DNA from: an uncultured Opitutia bacterium
GTDB taxonomy: Bacteria; Verrucomicrobiota; Verrucomicrobiia; Opitutales; Opitutaceae
NCBI GenBank assembly: GCA_903902745.1
Contig: CAIUWA010000011.1
Coordinates: 144,480 to 208,479, forward strand
Length of the DNA: 64,000 nt
Reading direction: 5' to 3'
Shown: in pieces, positions 8,868 through 17,586 of the stretch
Layout: the number at the start of each line of letters is the position of its first letter
How positions within the stretch are numbered: the stretch's first letter is position 1
Notes under the pieces: generated by a model
The model's input: only the letters and a program-made list of their open reading frames with translations
Told to the model about the DNA's origin: nothing
Databases searched by the model: none
Translations under genes and position numbers: made by a program

Positions 8868-10184
8868 TCAGCGGTCGATGCGGAGCATCATCTTGTCGAG
8901 CACATCACGGTCGAGTTCAATGCCGAGGCCCGGGCCCTTCGGCGCATTGACGTAGCCCTCCTTGTCGACGCGGAACTGGCCCTTCAGGTAGGGGCGGTCG
9001 GAAAGCGTCTGCGGGTAGGGCATCTCGAACCAAAAGGTGTTGGGCAGGGCTAGCTCGATTTGAAAATGCGCCGCCAGGTCGAACCCGTTGCCCCAATTGT
9101 GGGGGGTGCAGGGCATGCCGAACGCATCGGCCAGCTGGCCGATGCGGAAAGAGCCGGTGATGCCGCCGACGTTGTCGGCGATCAGCCGGACGATATCGAG
9201 CGCGCCGCGGCGGATATACTCCGCGTAGGCCTGGATCGAGTAGAGGAACTCGCCGACCTCGATGGGCACGGTCAGCTTCTGGCGCAGCTCGATGAGTCCC
9301 TCGATGTCCGACTCCGGGATCGGGTCCTCGAACGAGACATAGCCATATTCTTCCAGCGCACGCCCGACCTTCAGGGCCTCGAAGACATTGTAGCGCTGGA
9401 CCGGATCGAACAGGAGGGTGAATTCCTCGCCCATCGCCTTGCGGACCTCGCGGATCTCCTCGATGTGGCCGACGTAGGCGGGAATCGCCCCGCCCGTGGG
9501 GGTGGTGTGCTGGCCGCCGCCGGGATGGATCTTGTAGGCCTTGAGCCCGTCCGCCTTCGCCTGCAGCGCCTGCGGCGCGAAATCCTCGATCGCCGCCAGG
9601 TGCAGGGAACTACCGTAGGCGAGCAGCTTGTCCTTCGTCCCGCCGAGCAGCTTGTAGATGGGCCGGTTGACAGCCTTGCCGAGAATATCCCACAGGCAGA
9701 TATCAATGACGGCGGCGTGGTAATTCGTTTCACCCGCACTGCCCAGCTTTATGCCGCGAGGATAGCCAAACCCGCCGACAAAAGGGGTCGCGCCGCCGAA
9801 GCCCGTCGGGCCGCGCTGGGCGGCGGCGGCCAGGGCCGGCAGGAGATCGAGCACATTCTTCCCGAGGCAGACGCCCTTCGCGTATTCGAGCCAGCCGGTG
9901 CCGCCCACACGGTTGCCGAGCGTATAATTGGCTTCGATCCCGCTGTTGGTGACGATCGAGACGATTTCCCCGCTTTCCGGACTGTTGATGCGGCGGATGG
10001 CCGGGCCAAGGTTTGCCACATAAACCTTCACCTCCTTGATGGTGAGGTCGGGCAGATCGGACGGCTTCACGCCCACGGCGTCAGCGGCGGCCCGGACGGG
10101 ATTGGAAAGAACCGATGCTCCGGCGACCGCGCCAAAGGCGGAAGCCGCGAAAAAATCCCGGCGTGATAGTGGTCGTTTCAACAT
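8868..10184 (-). CDS. Tat-exported enolase-superfamily (mandelate racemase type) dehydratase
   Basis: 438 residues. SRRDFFAASAFGAVAGASVL is a Tat signal. The barrel carries the superfamily's metal ligands D260 (LLFDPVQRY), E286 (FEDPIPE) and E312 (IEVGEF), a KIH pair at 218-220, and H362 in CTPHNWG as the likely general base. This pattern fits sugar-acid dehydratases (galactonate, gluconate or rhamnonate type), which turn aldonic acids into 2-keto-3-deoxy acids. The exact substrate cannot be assigned. Export is unusual for this family. It is followed by aldolase copy 1, which could act on its product, and lies behind the PQQ dehydrogenase gene on the same strand. Confidence 0.88.
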   Translation of the reverse strand: MLKRPLSRRDFFAASAFGAVAGASVLSNPVRAAADAVGVKPSDLPDLTIKEVKVYVANLGPAIRRINSPESGEIVSIVTNSGIEANYTLGNRVGGTGWLEYAKGVCLGKNVLDLLPALAAAAQRGPTGFGGATPFVGGFGYPRGIKLGSAGETNYHAAVIDICLWDILGKAVNRPIYKLLGGTKDKLLAYGSSLHLAAIEDFAPQALQAKADGLKAYKIHPGGGQHTTPTGGAIPAYVGHIEEIREVRKAMGEEFTLLFDPVQRYNVFEALKVGRALEEYGYVSFEDPIPESDIEGLIELRQKLTVPIEVGEFLYSIQAYAEYIRRGALDIVRLIADNVGGITGSFRIGQLADAFGMPCTPHNWGNGFDLAAHFQIELALPNTFWFEMPYPQTLSDRPYLKGQFRVDKEGYVNAPKGPGLGIELDRDVLDKMMLRIDR

Positions 10185-10577
10185 AAGATGATCCTGGTTG
10201 AGGTTGCGTTATTTCACGGTTGAACCGGTGTCCGGCCTCGAAAGGTCGCGAAGATCCAAGGCGCCGCCCTCAGCTGGTGGCCGGAAAACAAGGGCGCGAA
10301 AGAAACTTTCTCCATGGGGTACACGAGATGGGGGCTTCGCTCTCCCTTTTCGTATTCTTGCCCGTCGTTGCGGTCAAGTGCCGGCTGAGGTAGGCGTTGA
10401 TTTCTTCCGGATTGAAAAGATGGAACGCGTTGCGGTGCCCGCCGCAGATTCCAGCGAAGGCTGGGGTCCCCAATGCATTGCCTAGGCCGGTCGAAGGCGC
10501 ATGACCCTTGGCAACGGCAAAGGCCGCGACCAAGGTCGGTCCCTACAAGATGGTGAGCGTGCCAGCGCTTGGCTGGC
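10185..10577. other. 393-bp gap without a recognisable gene
   Basis: Between the PQQ dehydrogenase stop and the enolase-superfamily start. On the minus strand a short open stretch (about 10330-10533) reads like protein in places (LFNPEEINAYLS) but has no family match I recognise and no sensible start. It may be a decayed fragment. The promoter of the dehydratase gene should lie near 10190-10260, but no convincing -35/-10 pair stands out. Confidence 0.5.
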
Positions 10578-12884
10578 TTACTGCGGCAGGGCGAAGGACA
10601 GGAAATTTGAGCCCGCGGCGATCGCGACGTACTGCTTCCCATCAATAGCGTAGGTCATGGGAGAGCCTTTGAAGGGGTGGGCATGCGTCTCGAAGTGCCA
10701 GAGATATTTGCCCGTCTTGGCGTCGGCCGCGGCAAATCCGCCGCTGCTCTCGCCAAAGAAAACCACGCCACCGACGGTCGAGAGCACCCCCGAGTAGTTG
10801 TTTTCCGCGACGCCGGGGAACGCGATCTGCCAGGCTTCCTTGCCGGTATCGATGTCGAAGGCCCGCAGGATTTTCTTGGCCGGATCGGCGGGATTGTTGT
10901 AGCGGCCGAAACCCCCGTTTTCCGCTTTGCGATAAACGCCGTAGTCCTCGACCGTCATCACATAATAGAGCCGCGTGGCGGGATTGAAGGCGGTGGAATA
11001 CCAGTTCGTCGCGCCGCGCACCGCCGGCGCGGTTTTTACGCCGGCCGTGGTCACTTCGTTGTTGGGCAGCAGATCCGGTTTCCAGGTCGTTGGGTTGATG
11101 CCAGTCGCCCAAGTCAGCTTGTCCACCATTCTGGTCGCCATCACCGGCTTGCCGGCGGCGCGATCGAGGACGTAGAGAAAGCCGTTCCGATTCGCATGCA
11201 GCAGGAGCTTGTGATCCTGACCCCGCCACTTGGTATTCACCAGCACGATGGGCTGGTTCGCGTCCCAGTCGTGCACGTCATGCGGATTGTATTGGTAGTA
11301 CCAGAGAATTTTTCCGGTCTTCGGGTCGATCGCGAGGTCGCAATTGGTATAGAGATTGTCGCCGATGCGTTCATCACCATCGGTGTCGGGGTGGGGGTTT
11401 CCCGTGGCCCAGTAGAGAATATTTGCGTCCACGTCCATGGCTCCACTGAGCCACGTGCCTCCGCCACCCAGCGCGAGGGCGGTCCCTTTCCAAGTGTCGG
11501 CGGCAGGTCCGGTTTCCCCGACTTTGGGAATGGTCCAAAGCCTCCAGGCCAGTTCGCCGGTCGTCGCCTTGTAGGCGGCGATGAACCCGCGGATGCCGTT
11601 GTCGCCACCGCTCACCCCGACGGCCACCAGGTCGCCCACGATGAGCGGGGCCGAGGTGCCGCCGTAGGCCTGCCTTTCCTCCGGTGCATAAACTTCCCAA
11701 AGCAGGGCGCCGGTCAGCCGGTCCAGCGCCAGCAATCGCGCATCGTCAGTCATGTAGAAAACCCGGTTGCCCAGCACCGCGACGCCGCGGTTGACGCCGA
11801 TTGCGGCGTCGCCCGAGACGATGGACCGCGGGCTCTTCGGGCGTTCATACCGCCAGATTTCCCGGCCGGTTTTGCCGCTCAGGGCAAAGACCTGGTTGTT
11901 GCCCGTCACATACATCACCCCATCGACGACGACGGGAGTTGCTTCGAGGCCGGCGAAGGGCACGGAGAAACTCCACTGCAGCTGGAGCTTTGAAACATTC
12001 TTCTGGTCAATCTGGTCGAGACTGCTGTGGCGATTGCCGTTGAGATTGCCGTTGTAGCTTGGCCAGTCGCCTTTTTTGGGATGCGTGATCGCCTCCATCT
12101 CCGCTTGGGCCGTGGGCGCCTGCGGCTCGGTCATTCCGCCGACCGTGATACCCTTGAGGCTGCCCAGATAGGCGATCAGGTGGTTCATCTCGGCGGCCGT
12201 GCCCTTGAAGACGGGCATGGCGGGATTTTTTTCCGGCGTGATTTTGCGATACTCACTGTCGACCAGCAAATGCAACTTCCCGTCGTCGGTCTGCAGCACG
12301 ACGTCGTGGCTGCCCTGCGCCCGGGCAAAGCCCCGCAGCGTGCTGCCATTGTTCAGCTCGACGGAAACCAGGTCATAGCCCTCCGTGATGATGGCGCCGG
12401 GATCGACGAGGGACTGCCGCAATTCCGTCTCCCGCAGCCTCCGTCCCACGGTGGTGAGATTCGGCCCGTTGGAACTGCCCCGGCCTCCGGCGACATGACA
12501 GGTGGAGCACTGCGCGCTGCCAAAGAAAAGAAGTTCGCCGGTCTTCGGGTCCCCCCCGCCGGCGTTCATGGCCTGCAGCGCATTGAGCGACCGGATGTAA
12601 TTCACCAGAGTCTGGATGTCCGCGGCCGCGATGTCGTCGAACGCGGGCATCTTGGCCTTCCCCTTGCCGATGATGCGGGTCAGGTCGCTGTCCGACAGGG
12701 TGAGGAAATGATCGGGATTGATCAGCGTCGGCCCGCGCTCGGCTCCGCGTGCATCGTTGCCGTGGCAGTCGGTGCAGTTTTCTTCAAAGAGCGGCGGCTG
12801 GGGCAGGGCGCCGGCATCAGCCGCGGCGCCCATGGCAGGGAAGGCGCCGAGGATGATCGCGAACCAGGGGAGGATTCGTTTCAT
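10578..12884 (-). CDS. PQQ-dependent dehydrogenase with two N-terminal cytochrome c domains
   Basis: 768 residues with a signal peptide ending near GAAADA. Two haem motifs are present, CTDCH (37-41) and CSTCH (126-130). The second belongs to a planctomycete haem-binding type domain that continues to about residue 245. From about 270 comes an eight-bladed quinoprotein propeller: GKTGREIWRYERP, GALLWEVYAPEE, YWATGNPHP, GKILWYYQYNPHDVHDWD and NGFLYVLDRAAGKP are typical W-motif and PQQ-site segments of type I alcohol or sugar dehydrogenases. Electrons from a periplasmic alcohol, aldose or polyol would pass to the fused haems. No adjacent-cysteine pair, present in many PQQ alcohol dehydrogenases, is seen. 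It is divergent from the YncE/aldolase pair. Confidence 0.9.
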   Translation of the reverse strand: MKRILPWFAIILGAFPAMGAAADAGALPQPPLFEENCTDCHGNDARGAERGPTLINPDHFLTLSDSDLTRIIGKGKAKMPAFDDIAAADIQTLVNYIRSLNALQAMNAGGGDPKTGELLFFGSAQCSTCHVAGGRGSSNGPNLTTVGRRLRETELRQSLVDPGAIITEGYDLVSVELNNGSTLRGFARAQGSHDVVLQTDDGKLHLLVDSEYRKITPEKNPAMPVFKGTAAEMNHLIAYLGSLKGITVGGMTEPQAPTAQAEMEAITHPKKGDWPSYNGNLNGNRHSSLDQIDQKNVSKLQLQWSFSVPFAGLEATPVVVDGVMYVTGNNQVFALSGKTGREIWRYERPKSPRSIVSGDAAIGVNRGVAVLGNRVFYMTDDARLLALDRLTGALLWEVYAPEERQAYGGTSAPLIVGDLVAVGVSGGDNGIRGFIAAYKATTGELAWRLWTIPKVGETGPAADTWKGTALALGGGGTWLSGAMDVDANILYWATGNPHPDTDGDERIGDNLYTNCDLAIDPKTGKILWYYQYNPHDVHDWDANQPIVLVNTKWRGQDHKLLLHANRNGFLYVLDRAAGKPVMATRMVDKLTWATGINPTTWKPDLLPNNEVTTAGVKTAPAVRGATNWYSTAFNPATRLYYVMTVEDYGVYRKAENGGFGRYNNPADPAKKILRAFDIDTGKEAWQIAFPGVAENNYSGVLSTVGGVVFFGESSGGFAAADAKTGKYLWHFETHAHPFKGSPMTYAIDGKQYVAIAAGSNFLSFALPQ

Positions 12885-13072
12885 AGACGGAAAGAGTGGA
12901 GCGGTCGGGCGGCATTACGCAACTCCAACTGCCCGCGACCATGCGGTGGCGGCCGGCGAGTTGTTGAACGTTGACATCATTAATGAACGCGCCTCGGATT
13001 TCGCGGCTTTCACTGAAAGAGAACCCCCGATCCCCGGTTAGAGAAACACCAATGAATTGGAGAAATTCGACC

Positions 13073-14302
13073 ATGCGCATCACAAAATTGTTTCGGAACT
13101 CAGTTATCATTTTGGCCGGCACCCTGTGCCTGTGGCCGACCGTCACCTGGTCGCAGGTTCCCTCTTACGTGCGGCCGGCCACCCGGAACACCGGCGGCAC
13201 CCGGCCGCCGGCGGAGAAAGAACTGATCTATGTGACCGTCCCGGGAACTCTGGAGGGAACATGGGATAGTGCCGGCACGGGAATCGTGGTGCTGGATGTC
13301 GCGAACAACTTTGGATTCGTTAAGCGGATTCCCACCTGGGACGTGCCGGCGAGCGCGTTCCCCATGCAGGTGGCCGGGGTCACGGCCAGTGTCGAGAACC
13401 AGATGATTTACGTCGCGGCGCGCGGCAAGCTCGGCGCCTGGGACTTGAAGACGGAAAAGATGGTCTGGGAAAACGCCTTTGACGGTAGCTGCTGCGAGCG
13501 TCCGCAAATGGCGCCCGACAGCTCGTTCATGTACGTGGGGTCGGACCTCAAGGATTTTTGGTATGTCGTGAATCCCAAGAACGGCGAATTGATCACGACC
13601 GTCCGGTCCCCCCTCAGTCCCAACGCCCACAACCTGAACCTGAGCCATGACGGCAAGACCGCCTTCATGTCGCCCAACGGCAAGGTCATGGGCATCGCCG
13701 ACACGACGACGAACACGCTCACCAAGACGATCCCGTTTCCGGACAACGTCCGGGTCTTCGTGCTGAATCACGATGACTCGCTGATCTACTCCAACCAGAA
13801 CAACCTGCTCGGATTCGTGATCGCCGATGTGAAGACGGGAGCGATCCTCCACAAGGTGGAGGTAACGGGTTTCCCCTTTCACGAGATCTGGGATGTCACA
13901 CCGCGCCCGCGCATTCCGCACGCCTGCCCGAGCCACGGTATTGCCCTGGTCAACAACGAGACGGAGGTCTGGTGCGTCGATGGCATCAACAATTACATCC
14001 ACATTTTCGACAACACCCAGATGCCGCCGAAGCAAATCGCGGGAGCGAGCATCAAGACCAATGGGGGAGCCTACTGGATCACCATCGGCTTGGATGGAAA
14101 GCTGGCCTACTGCTCGTCCGGGGATGTCATCGACACCAAGACCCACAAGATCGTCGGCCAGATGAAGGATGAATACGGCCGCATTCTGCGCAGCGAGAAG
14201 CTCCTGGACATGCTCTTTGTCGGCGGGAAACTGACCCGGGTGTCGAATCAGTTCGGCAATGGCTCGATTGCCGTCGTCGAGCCGGCCTCGACCAAGAAGT
14301 AA
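13073..14302 (+). CDS. Secreted YncE-like beta-propeller protein
   Basis: About 409 residues from the ATG at 13073, which has a GGAG ten bases upstream and begins a signal peptide (MRITKLFRNSVIILAGTLCL). An ATG at 13052 is the alternative start. The body is a string of propeller blades (GTGIVVLDVANNFGFVKRIP, KLGAWDLKTEKMVWENA, MGIADTTTNTLTKTIPFPD, GFVIADVKTGAILHKVEVTG), as in YncE/quinoprotein-amine-dehydrogenase-like repeats. No haem or quinone ligand is evident, so it may bind a ligand or partner in place of catalysing a reaction. It lies 14 bp upstream of aldolase copy 2 and is divergent from the PQQ dehydrogenase, with 188 bp for two promoters. Confidence 0.85.
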   Translation: MRITKLFRNSVIILAGTLCLWPTVTWSQVPSYVRPATRNTGGTRPPAEKELIYVTVPGTLEGTWDSAGTGIVVLDVANNFGFVKRIPTWDVPASAFPMQVAGVTASVENQMIYVAARGKLGAWDLKTEKMVWENAFDGSCCERPQMAPDSSFMYVGSDLKDFWYVVNPKNGELITTVRSPLSPNAHNLNLSHDGKTAFMSPNGKVMGIADTTTNTLTKTIPFPDNVRVFVLNHDDSLIYSNQNNLLGFVIADVKTGAILHKVEVTGFPFHEIWDVTPRPRIPHACPSHGIALVNNETEVWCVDGINNYIHIFDNTQMPPKQIAGASIKTNGGAYWITIGLDGKLAYCSSGDVIDTKTHKIVGQMKDEYGRILRSEKLLDMLFVGGKLTRVSNQFGNGSIAVVEPASTKK

Positions 14303-14316
14303 TCCCTCACATCCCC

Positions 14317-15378
14317 ATGCAAGCGCCCGGCCCCACGCGCCCTGGAGAAGTCAGCCGCCGGAACTTCCTGCTCGGCCTCGGGGTCGGCGCCGCCGGGCTC
14401 GGCCTGGCCCCTCGTGGTTTCGCGGCTGCGGCTGCGGAACGCATGGCGGCCAAGCGCCTTCGCGGCATTTTTCCCATCGCCCAGACGCCGTTCACCGCGG
14501 CGGACAAACTCGATCTCGAATCCCTGGTCCGCCAGGTGGATTTCATCGAGCGTGGCGGCGTGCACGGCTTCGTGTGGCCGCAGAATGCGAGTGAGTGGTC
14601 GACCATGACCGATGACGAGCGGCTGGTTGGCATGGAGGCGGTGGGCCACGCCGGCGCAAAGTTGCGGACGGCGATCATCCTCGGCGTGCAGGGGACGGAC
14701 CTCGCGGCGGTGCGCAAGTTCGTGAAGCAGGCCGAGCGCGTCGGCGCGGATGGCATCATTTCCCTGCCGCCCTCCGAGACGGCCGACGCTAAGACCATCC
14801 TGCAGTACTTCCAGGAGGTCGGGAAGATGAGCAATCTGCCGCTGTTTGTGCAGGCGGTGGGCAACGTGGAGGTGGATCTCCTGCTTGAGCTTTACCGCAC
14901 GGTGCCGACGATGCGTTACGTCAAGGACGAGACGGGCGATCCGTTGCAGCGCGTCGTACCCCTGCGCGAAAAGAGCCACGATGAGATCAAGGTCTTTTCC
15001 GGCGGACACGGCCGGAAGCTCATTGAGGAGATGGAGCTGGGTTTTACCGGCACCATGCCCGCGGCGTCGCTCGCGGATCTTTATGTGACGACCTTCGACC
15101 TCTGGCATGCGGGCAAGAAGGACGCGGCGAAGGAAAATCACGCCCGGACGCTCGACGCGCTCGCCACAATGCTTCGTTACGGCACCGAAGGCATGAAATA
15201 CGTTCTTCAGCTTCGCGGCGTGTTCAACACCTACGCGGCGCGGAAGCCAGTGGCCCGCGGTCTCACCGATGCGGCTAAAATCGCCACGGGTGGAGCGAAG
15301 ACCCAGCCGCTTGACGAAGAGGGCAAGAAGATCCTACAGGCGCTGGTCACTTCGCTGAAGCCGTACTTCAAGGCGTAA
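14317..15378 (+). CDS. Tat-exported dihydrodipicolinate-synthase-family aldolase (copy 2)
   Basis: 353 residues. SRRNFLLGLGVGAAGLGLAP is a Tat signal. It closely matches copy 1 (7702-8811) along its length: IFPIAQTPFTAADKLDLESL, GGVHGFVWPQNASEW and VPTMRYVKDETGDPLQR. The Schiff-base lysine is K203. As in copy 1, the TTGE motif is absent and the YNxP Tyr position is Gln (LFVQAVG). The glycine-rich C-terminal insert of copy 1 is absent, and an ordinary linker (KIATGGAKTQPLDEEG) is found there. It probably cleaves a 2-keto-3-deoxy acid or a related compound outside the cytoplasm. It is co-transcribed with the YncE-like gene. Confidence 0.88.
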   Translation: MQAPGPTRPGEVSRRNFLLGLGVGAAGLGLAPRGFAAAAAERMAAKRLRGIFPIAQTPFTAADKLDLESLVRQVDFIERGGVHGFVWPQNASEWSTMTDDERLVGMEAVGHAGAKLRTAIILGVQGTDLAAVRKFVKQAERVGADGIISLPPSETADAKTILQYFQEVGKMSNLPLFVQAVGNVEVDLLLELYRTVPTMRYVKDETGDPLQRVVPLREKSHDEIKVFSGGHGRKLIEEMELGFTGTMPAASLADLYVTTFDLWHAGKKDAAKENHARTLDALATMLRYGTEGMKYVLQLRGVFNTYAARKPVARGLTDAAKIATGGAKTQPLDEEGKKILQALVTSLKPYFKA

Positions 15379-15472
15379 AGCCGGTTGGTGGCATCAGAGG
15401 ACAGGATTAGGTTGACCCCGGATTTTCCGGGGCCGGCTTGACTCGACCGCCCGTCATTGCTGACTCGCGGCC

Positions 15473-16183
15473 ATGGCCGCTTCCGACCTGACCATCGGCT
15501 TTGATGCCGACGACACCCTCTGGCACAACGAGGTGATCTTCGAGCAGGCGCACGAGCGCTACCGCGCCTTGCTGGCCCAATACCACGATGCCGCGACGGT
15601 CGATCGCACGCTCTTCGGGGTCGAGATGCGCAACCTCGAGCTTTATGGCTATGGGATCAAGGGCTACACGCTCTCCGCCATTGAAACCGCGATCGAGCTT
15701 ACCGGCGGCCGGATCAGTGCGGGTGAAATCCGCGGGTTGATCGAGCTAGGGCGCGAGATGCTCGCCCATCCGGTCAACCTTCTTGAGGGTGTGGCCGAGA
15801 CCTTGGCGGCACTTGCTCCGCGCCATCGTTTGGTGCTCATCACCAAGGGCGACCTGCGAGACCAGGAACGGAAGCTGGGCAAGTCCGGCCTCGCCGTCCA
15901 TTTCGAGCATGTTGAAATCGTCTCGGAGAAAAACGCCGGCGCCTACCGCCGGTTTTTCCAACGGCACGGCATCGCCCCCGGACGCTTTCTCATGGTCGGC
16001 AATTCGCTGAAGTCCGACATCCTGCCCGTGCTCGAACTCGGCGGTGCCGGGGCGCACATTCCCTATCACCTCACCTGGGCGGCCGAGCACGCGGAGCAGC
16101 CGGTGGCGCATCCGGGCCGACTCTTCACGTTGAAACACATGCGAGAGCTGCCGGGCGCGGTGCAAAGCTGGGCCGGGTTGTAA
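15473..16183 (+). CDS. HAD-superfamily hydrolase
   Basis: 236 residues, no signal peptide. All HAD motifs are visible: FDADDTLW (motif I, nucleophile Asp), VLITKGD (motif II), and the MVGNSLKSDILPVLELG segment (motif IV acidic residues). The helical cap lies between motifs I and II, so it is a C1-type phosphatase. It probably hydrolyses a small phosphorylated metabolite in the cytoplasm; the substrate is unknown. It follows the exported aldolase by 94 bp and is followed by a large palindromic repeat. Confidence 0.87.
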   Translation: MAASDLTIGFDADDTLWHNEVIFEQAHERYRALLAQYHDAATVDRTLFGVEMRNLELYGYGIKGYTLSAIETAIELTGGRISAGEIRGLIELGREMLAHPVNLLEGVAETLAALAPRHRLVLITKGDLRDQERKLGKSGLAVHFEHVEIVSEKNAGAYRRFFQRHGIAPGRFLMVGNSLKSDILPVLELGGAGAHIPYHLTWAAEHAEQPVAHPGRLFTLKHMRELPGAVQSWAGL

Positions 16184-16201
16184 TAGTCCGAAGATTCGGA
16201 C

Positions 16202-16320
16202 GTAGCAGCCGAGGTGACGAGGCAGAAGCTTGTTGTAGCGGCGCTCTATGAGCGCCGAATTCAAGCCGGCGGTCATAGACCGCCGCTACAACCTACCCAG
16301 CCTCGTCACCTCGGCTGCTC
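16202..16320. repeat. Composite palindromic element, about 119 bp
   Basis: Nested inverted repeat. The outer arms are GTAGCAGCCGAGGTGACGAG and its complement ending CTCGTCACCTCGGCTGCT; the inner arms are TTGTTGTAGCGGCG and CGCCGCTACAAC around GCTCTATGAGC and GGCGGTCATAGACCGCC. Half elements recur at 21771-21800 and 22335-22430. It lies immediately upstream of the protease gene, whose frame is accidentally open through the repeat. Confidence 0.85.
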
Positions 16321-16369
16321 CATGGCCCCAATTTGCTTCCGGCGATTTCCTTCACTCCTTTTCGGGATC

Positions 16370-17371
16370 ATGGCATCATTGCTCTCACCCGTATCCGACG
16401 CGCCGGTGGATGAAACGCTCATCGACGCCTATTCCAGCGCGGTGTCCGACGCCGTGGCCGCCGCACATCCTGCGGTGGTCCATATTGAGGTCCGCGGTCA
16501 GCGCGCTGCCGCTGGCAACCAGACCCAGTCGGAACAACCGGGCGGGTCCGGCTCGGGGTTCTTCATCTCGCCCGACGGTTATATTCTCACCAACAGCCAC
16601 GTCGTCCATGGCGCGCGTGAATGGAAGGTCTTCCTCGCTGATGGCCGCAAGCTGTCTGCCGATCTGATCGGCGACGATCCGGACACGGATCTCGCGGTGC
16701 TGCGGGTCAGCGCCGATGAACTCTCCTTTCTGACGCTCGCCGACAGCGACACGCTGCGTCCCGGGCAGATTGCCATCGCGATCGGCTCCCCGATGGGATT
16801 CCAGCAGACGGTGACCGCCGGCATTGTCAGCGGGCTCGGCCGCTCGCTGCGTGGCGCCTCTGGTCGGCTGATTGACAATGTGATCCAGACTGACGCCGCG
16901 CTCAATCCCGGCAACTCCGGCGGTCCGCTCGTCAACTCCCGTGGCGAGGTCATTGGCGTGAACACCGCCATCATCCGTCCGGCGCAGGGCATCTGCTTCG
17001 CCATCGCGAGCAACACGGCACACTGGGTCGTGGGATTGCTAATCAAGGACGGACGCATCCGCCGCAGCTTCATCGGCGTCGCCGGACAAACCGTCCCGCT
17101 GATCCGCAAGGTCGCGCGTTATCACCACCTCAAGGAGGAAACCGGCGTGCTGGTTGCGGGCCTGGAGCCCGACAGCCCGGCGACCCGCGCCGGCCTGCAG
17201 GAGGGCGACATCGTGCTCGCTCTCGACGGTGCGCCCACGCCGGCGGTCGACGCGCTGCACAAGCTGCTGACGGGCGACCGGATCGGCGAGCGGGCGATTG
17301 TCAGCTTCCTGCGGGGCGTCGAACTGCGCCGCCACGCGATCATCCCGCTCGAAATGCCCGGCCGCAGCTGA
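16370..17371 (+). CDS. S1C (HtrA/DegP-like) serine protease with PDZ domain
   Basis: About 333 residues from ATG 16370. An ATG at 16322 would add a short hydrophobic leader, and the frame further upstream is repeat sequence. The trypsin-like domain carries the catalytic triad H77 (LTNSHVVHG), D107 (DTDLAVLRV) and S183 (NPGNSGGPLV). A single PDZ domain follows (GVLVAGLEPDSPATRAGLQ, GDIVLALDGAPTP). Such proteins act in protein quality control or regulated proteolysis. Without a clear signal peptide this one may be cytoplasmic, as in a known sub-branch whose sequences start LLDAYSxAV like this one. It is monocistronic by spacing. Confidence 0.88.
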   Translation: MASLLSPVSDAPVDETLIDAYSSAVSDAVAAAHPAVVHIEVRGQRAAAGNQTQSEQPGGSGSGFFISPDGYILTNSHVVHGAREWKVFLADGRKLSADLIGDDPDTDLAVLRVSADELSFLTLADSDTLRPGQIAIAIGSPMGFQQTVTAGIVSGLGRSLRGASGRLIDNVIQTDAALNPGNSGGPLVNSRGEVIGVNTAIIRPAQGICFAIASNTAHWVVGLLIKDGRIRRSFIGVAGQTVPLIRKVARYHHLKEETGVLVAGLEPDSPATRAGLQEGDIVLALDGAPTPAVDALHKLLTGDRIGERAIVSFLRGVELRRHAIIPLEMPGRS

Positions 17372-17384
17372 GGAGTTTCCGGGT

Positions 17385-17492
17385 TTTTGGCCACTGATTG
17401 CACAGATGGGCACAGATACGAGCCCATGATCTCGAACCGGTGATTCCGGGGTTTTGTATCTGGGCCCAACCCTGTAATCAGTGGCTAAAATC
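17385..17492. repeat. Imperfect palindromic repeat after protease gene
   Basis: Arms TTTTGGCCACTGATT and AATCAGTGGCTAAAAT, with an inner pair GGGCACAGATAC / GTATCTGGGCCC. This is the style of the dispersed repeats elsewhere in the window. It could act as a transcript-end hairpin for the protease gene. Confidence 0.7.
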
Positions 17493-17586
17493 CTGGCTGT
17501 TGTTGAAGCTTGGGTTTGCCTCCGTTACTTTGGGCGCTGAGATTCGTCAGGTCTCGGCTGCTTAAACCCCGTCTTGGTTTCCCCTT

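Noticed and set aside
10330..10533. Minus-strand short frame in the gap as a small gene
   Set aside because: No plausible start, no recognisable family and weak coding character; kept only as a note on the gap.
16214..16369. N-terminal extension of the HtrA-like protease
   Set aside because: The extra residues are translation of the palindromic element, which is also seen at 22335-22430 outside any gene.
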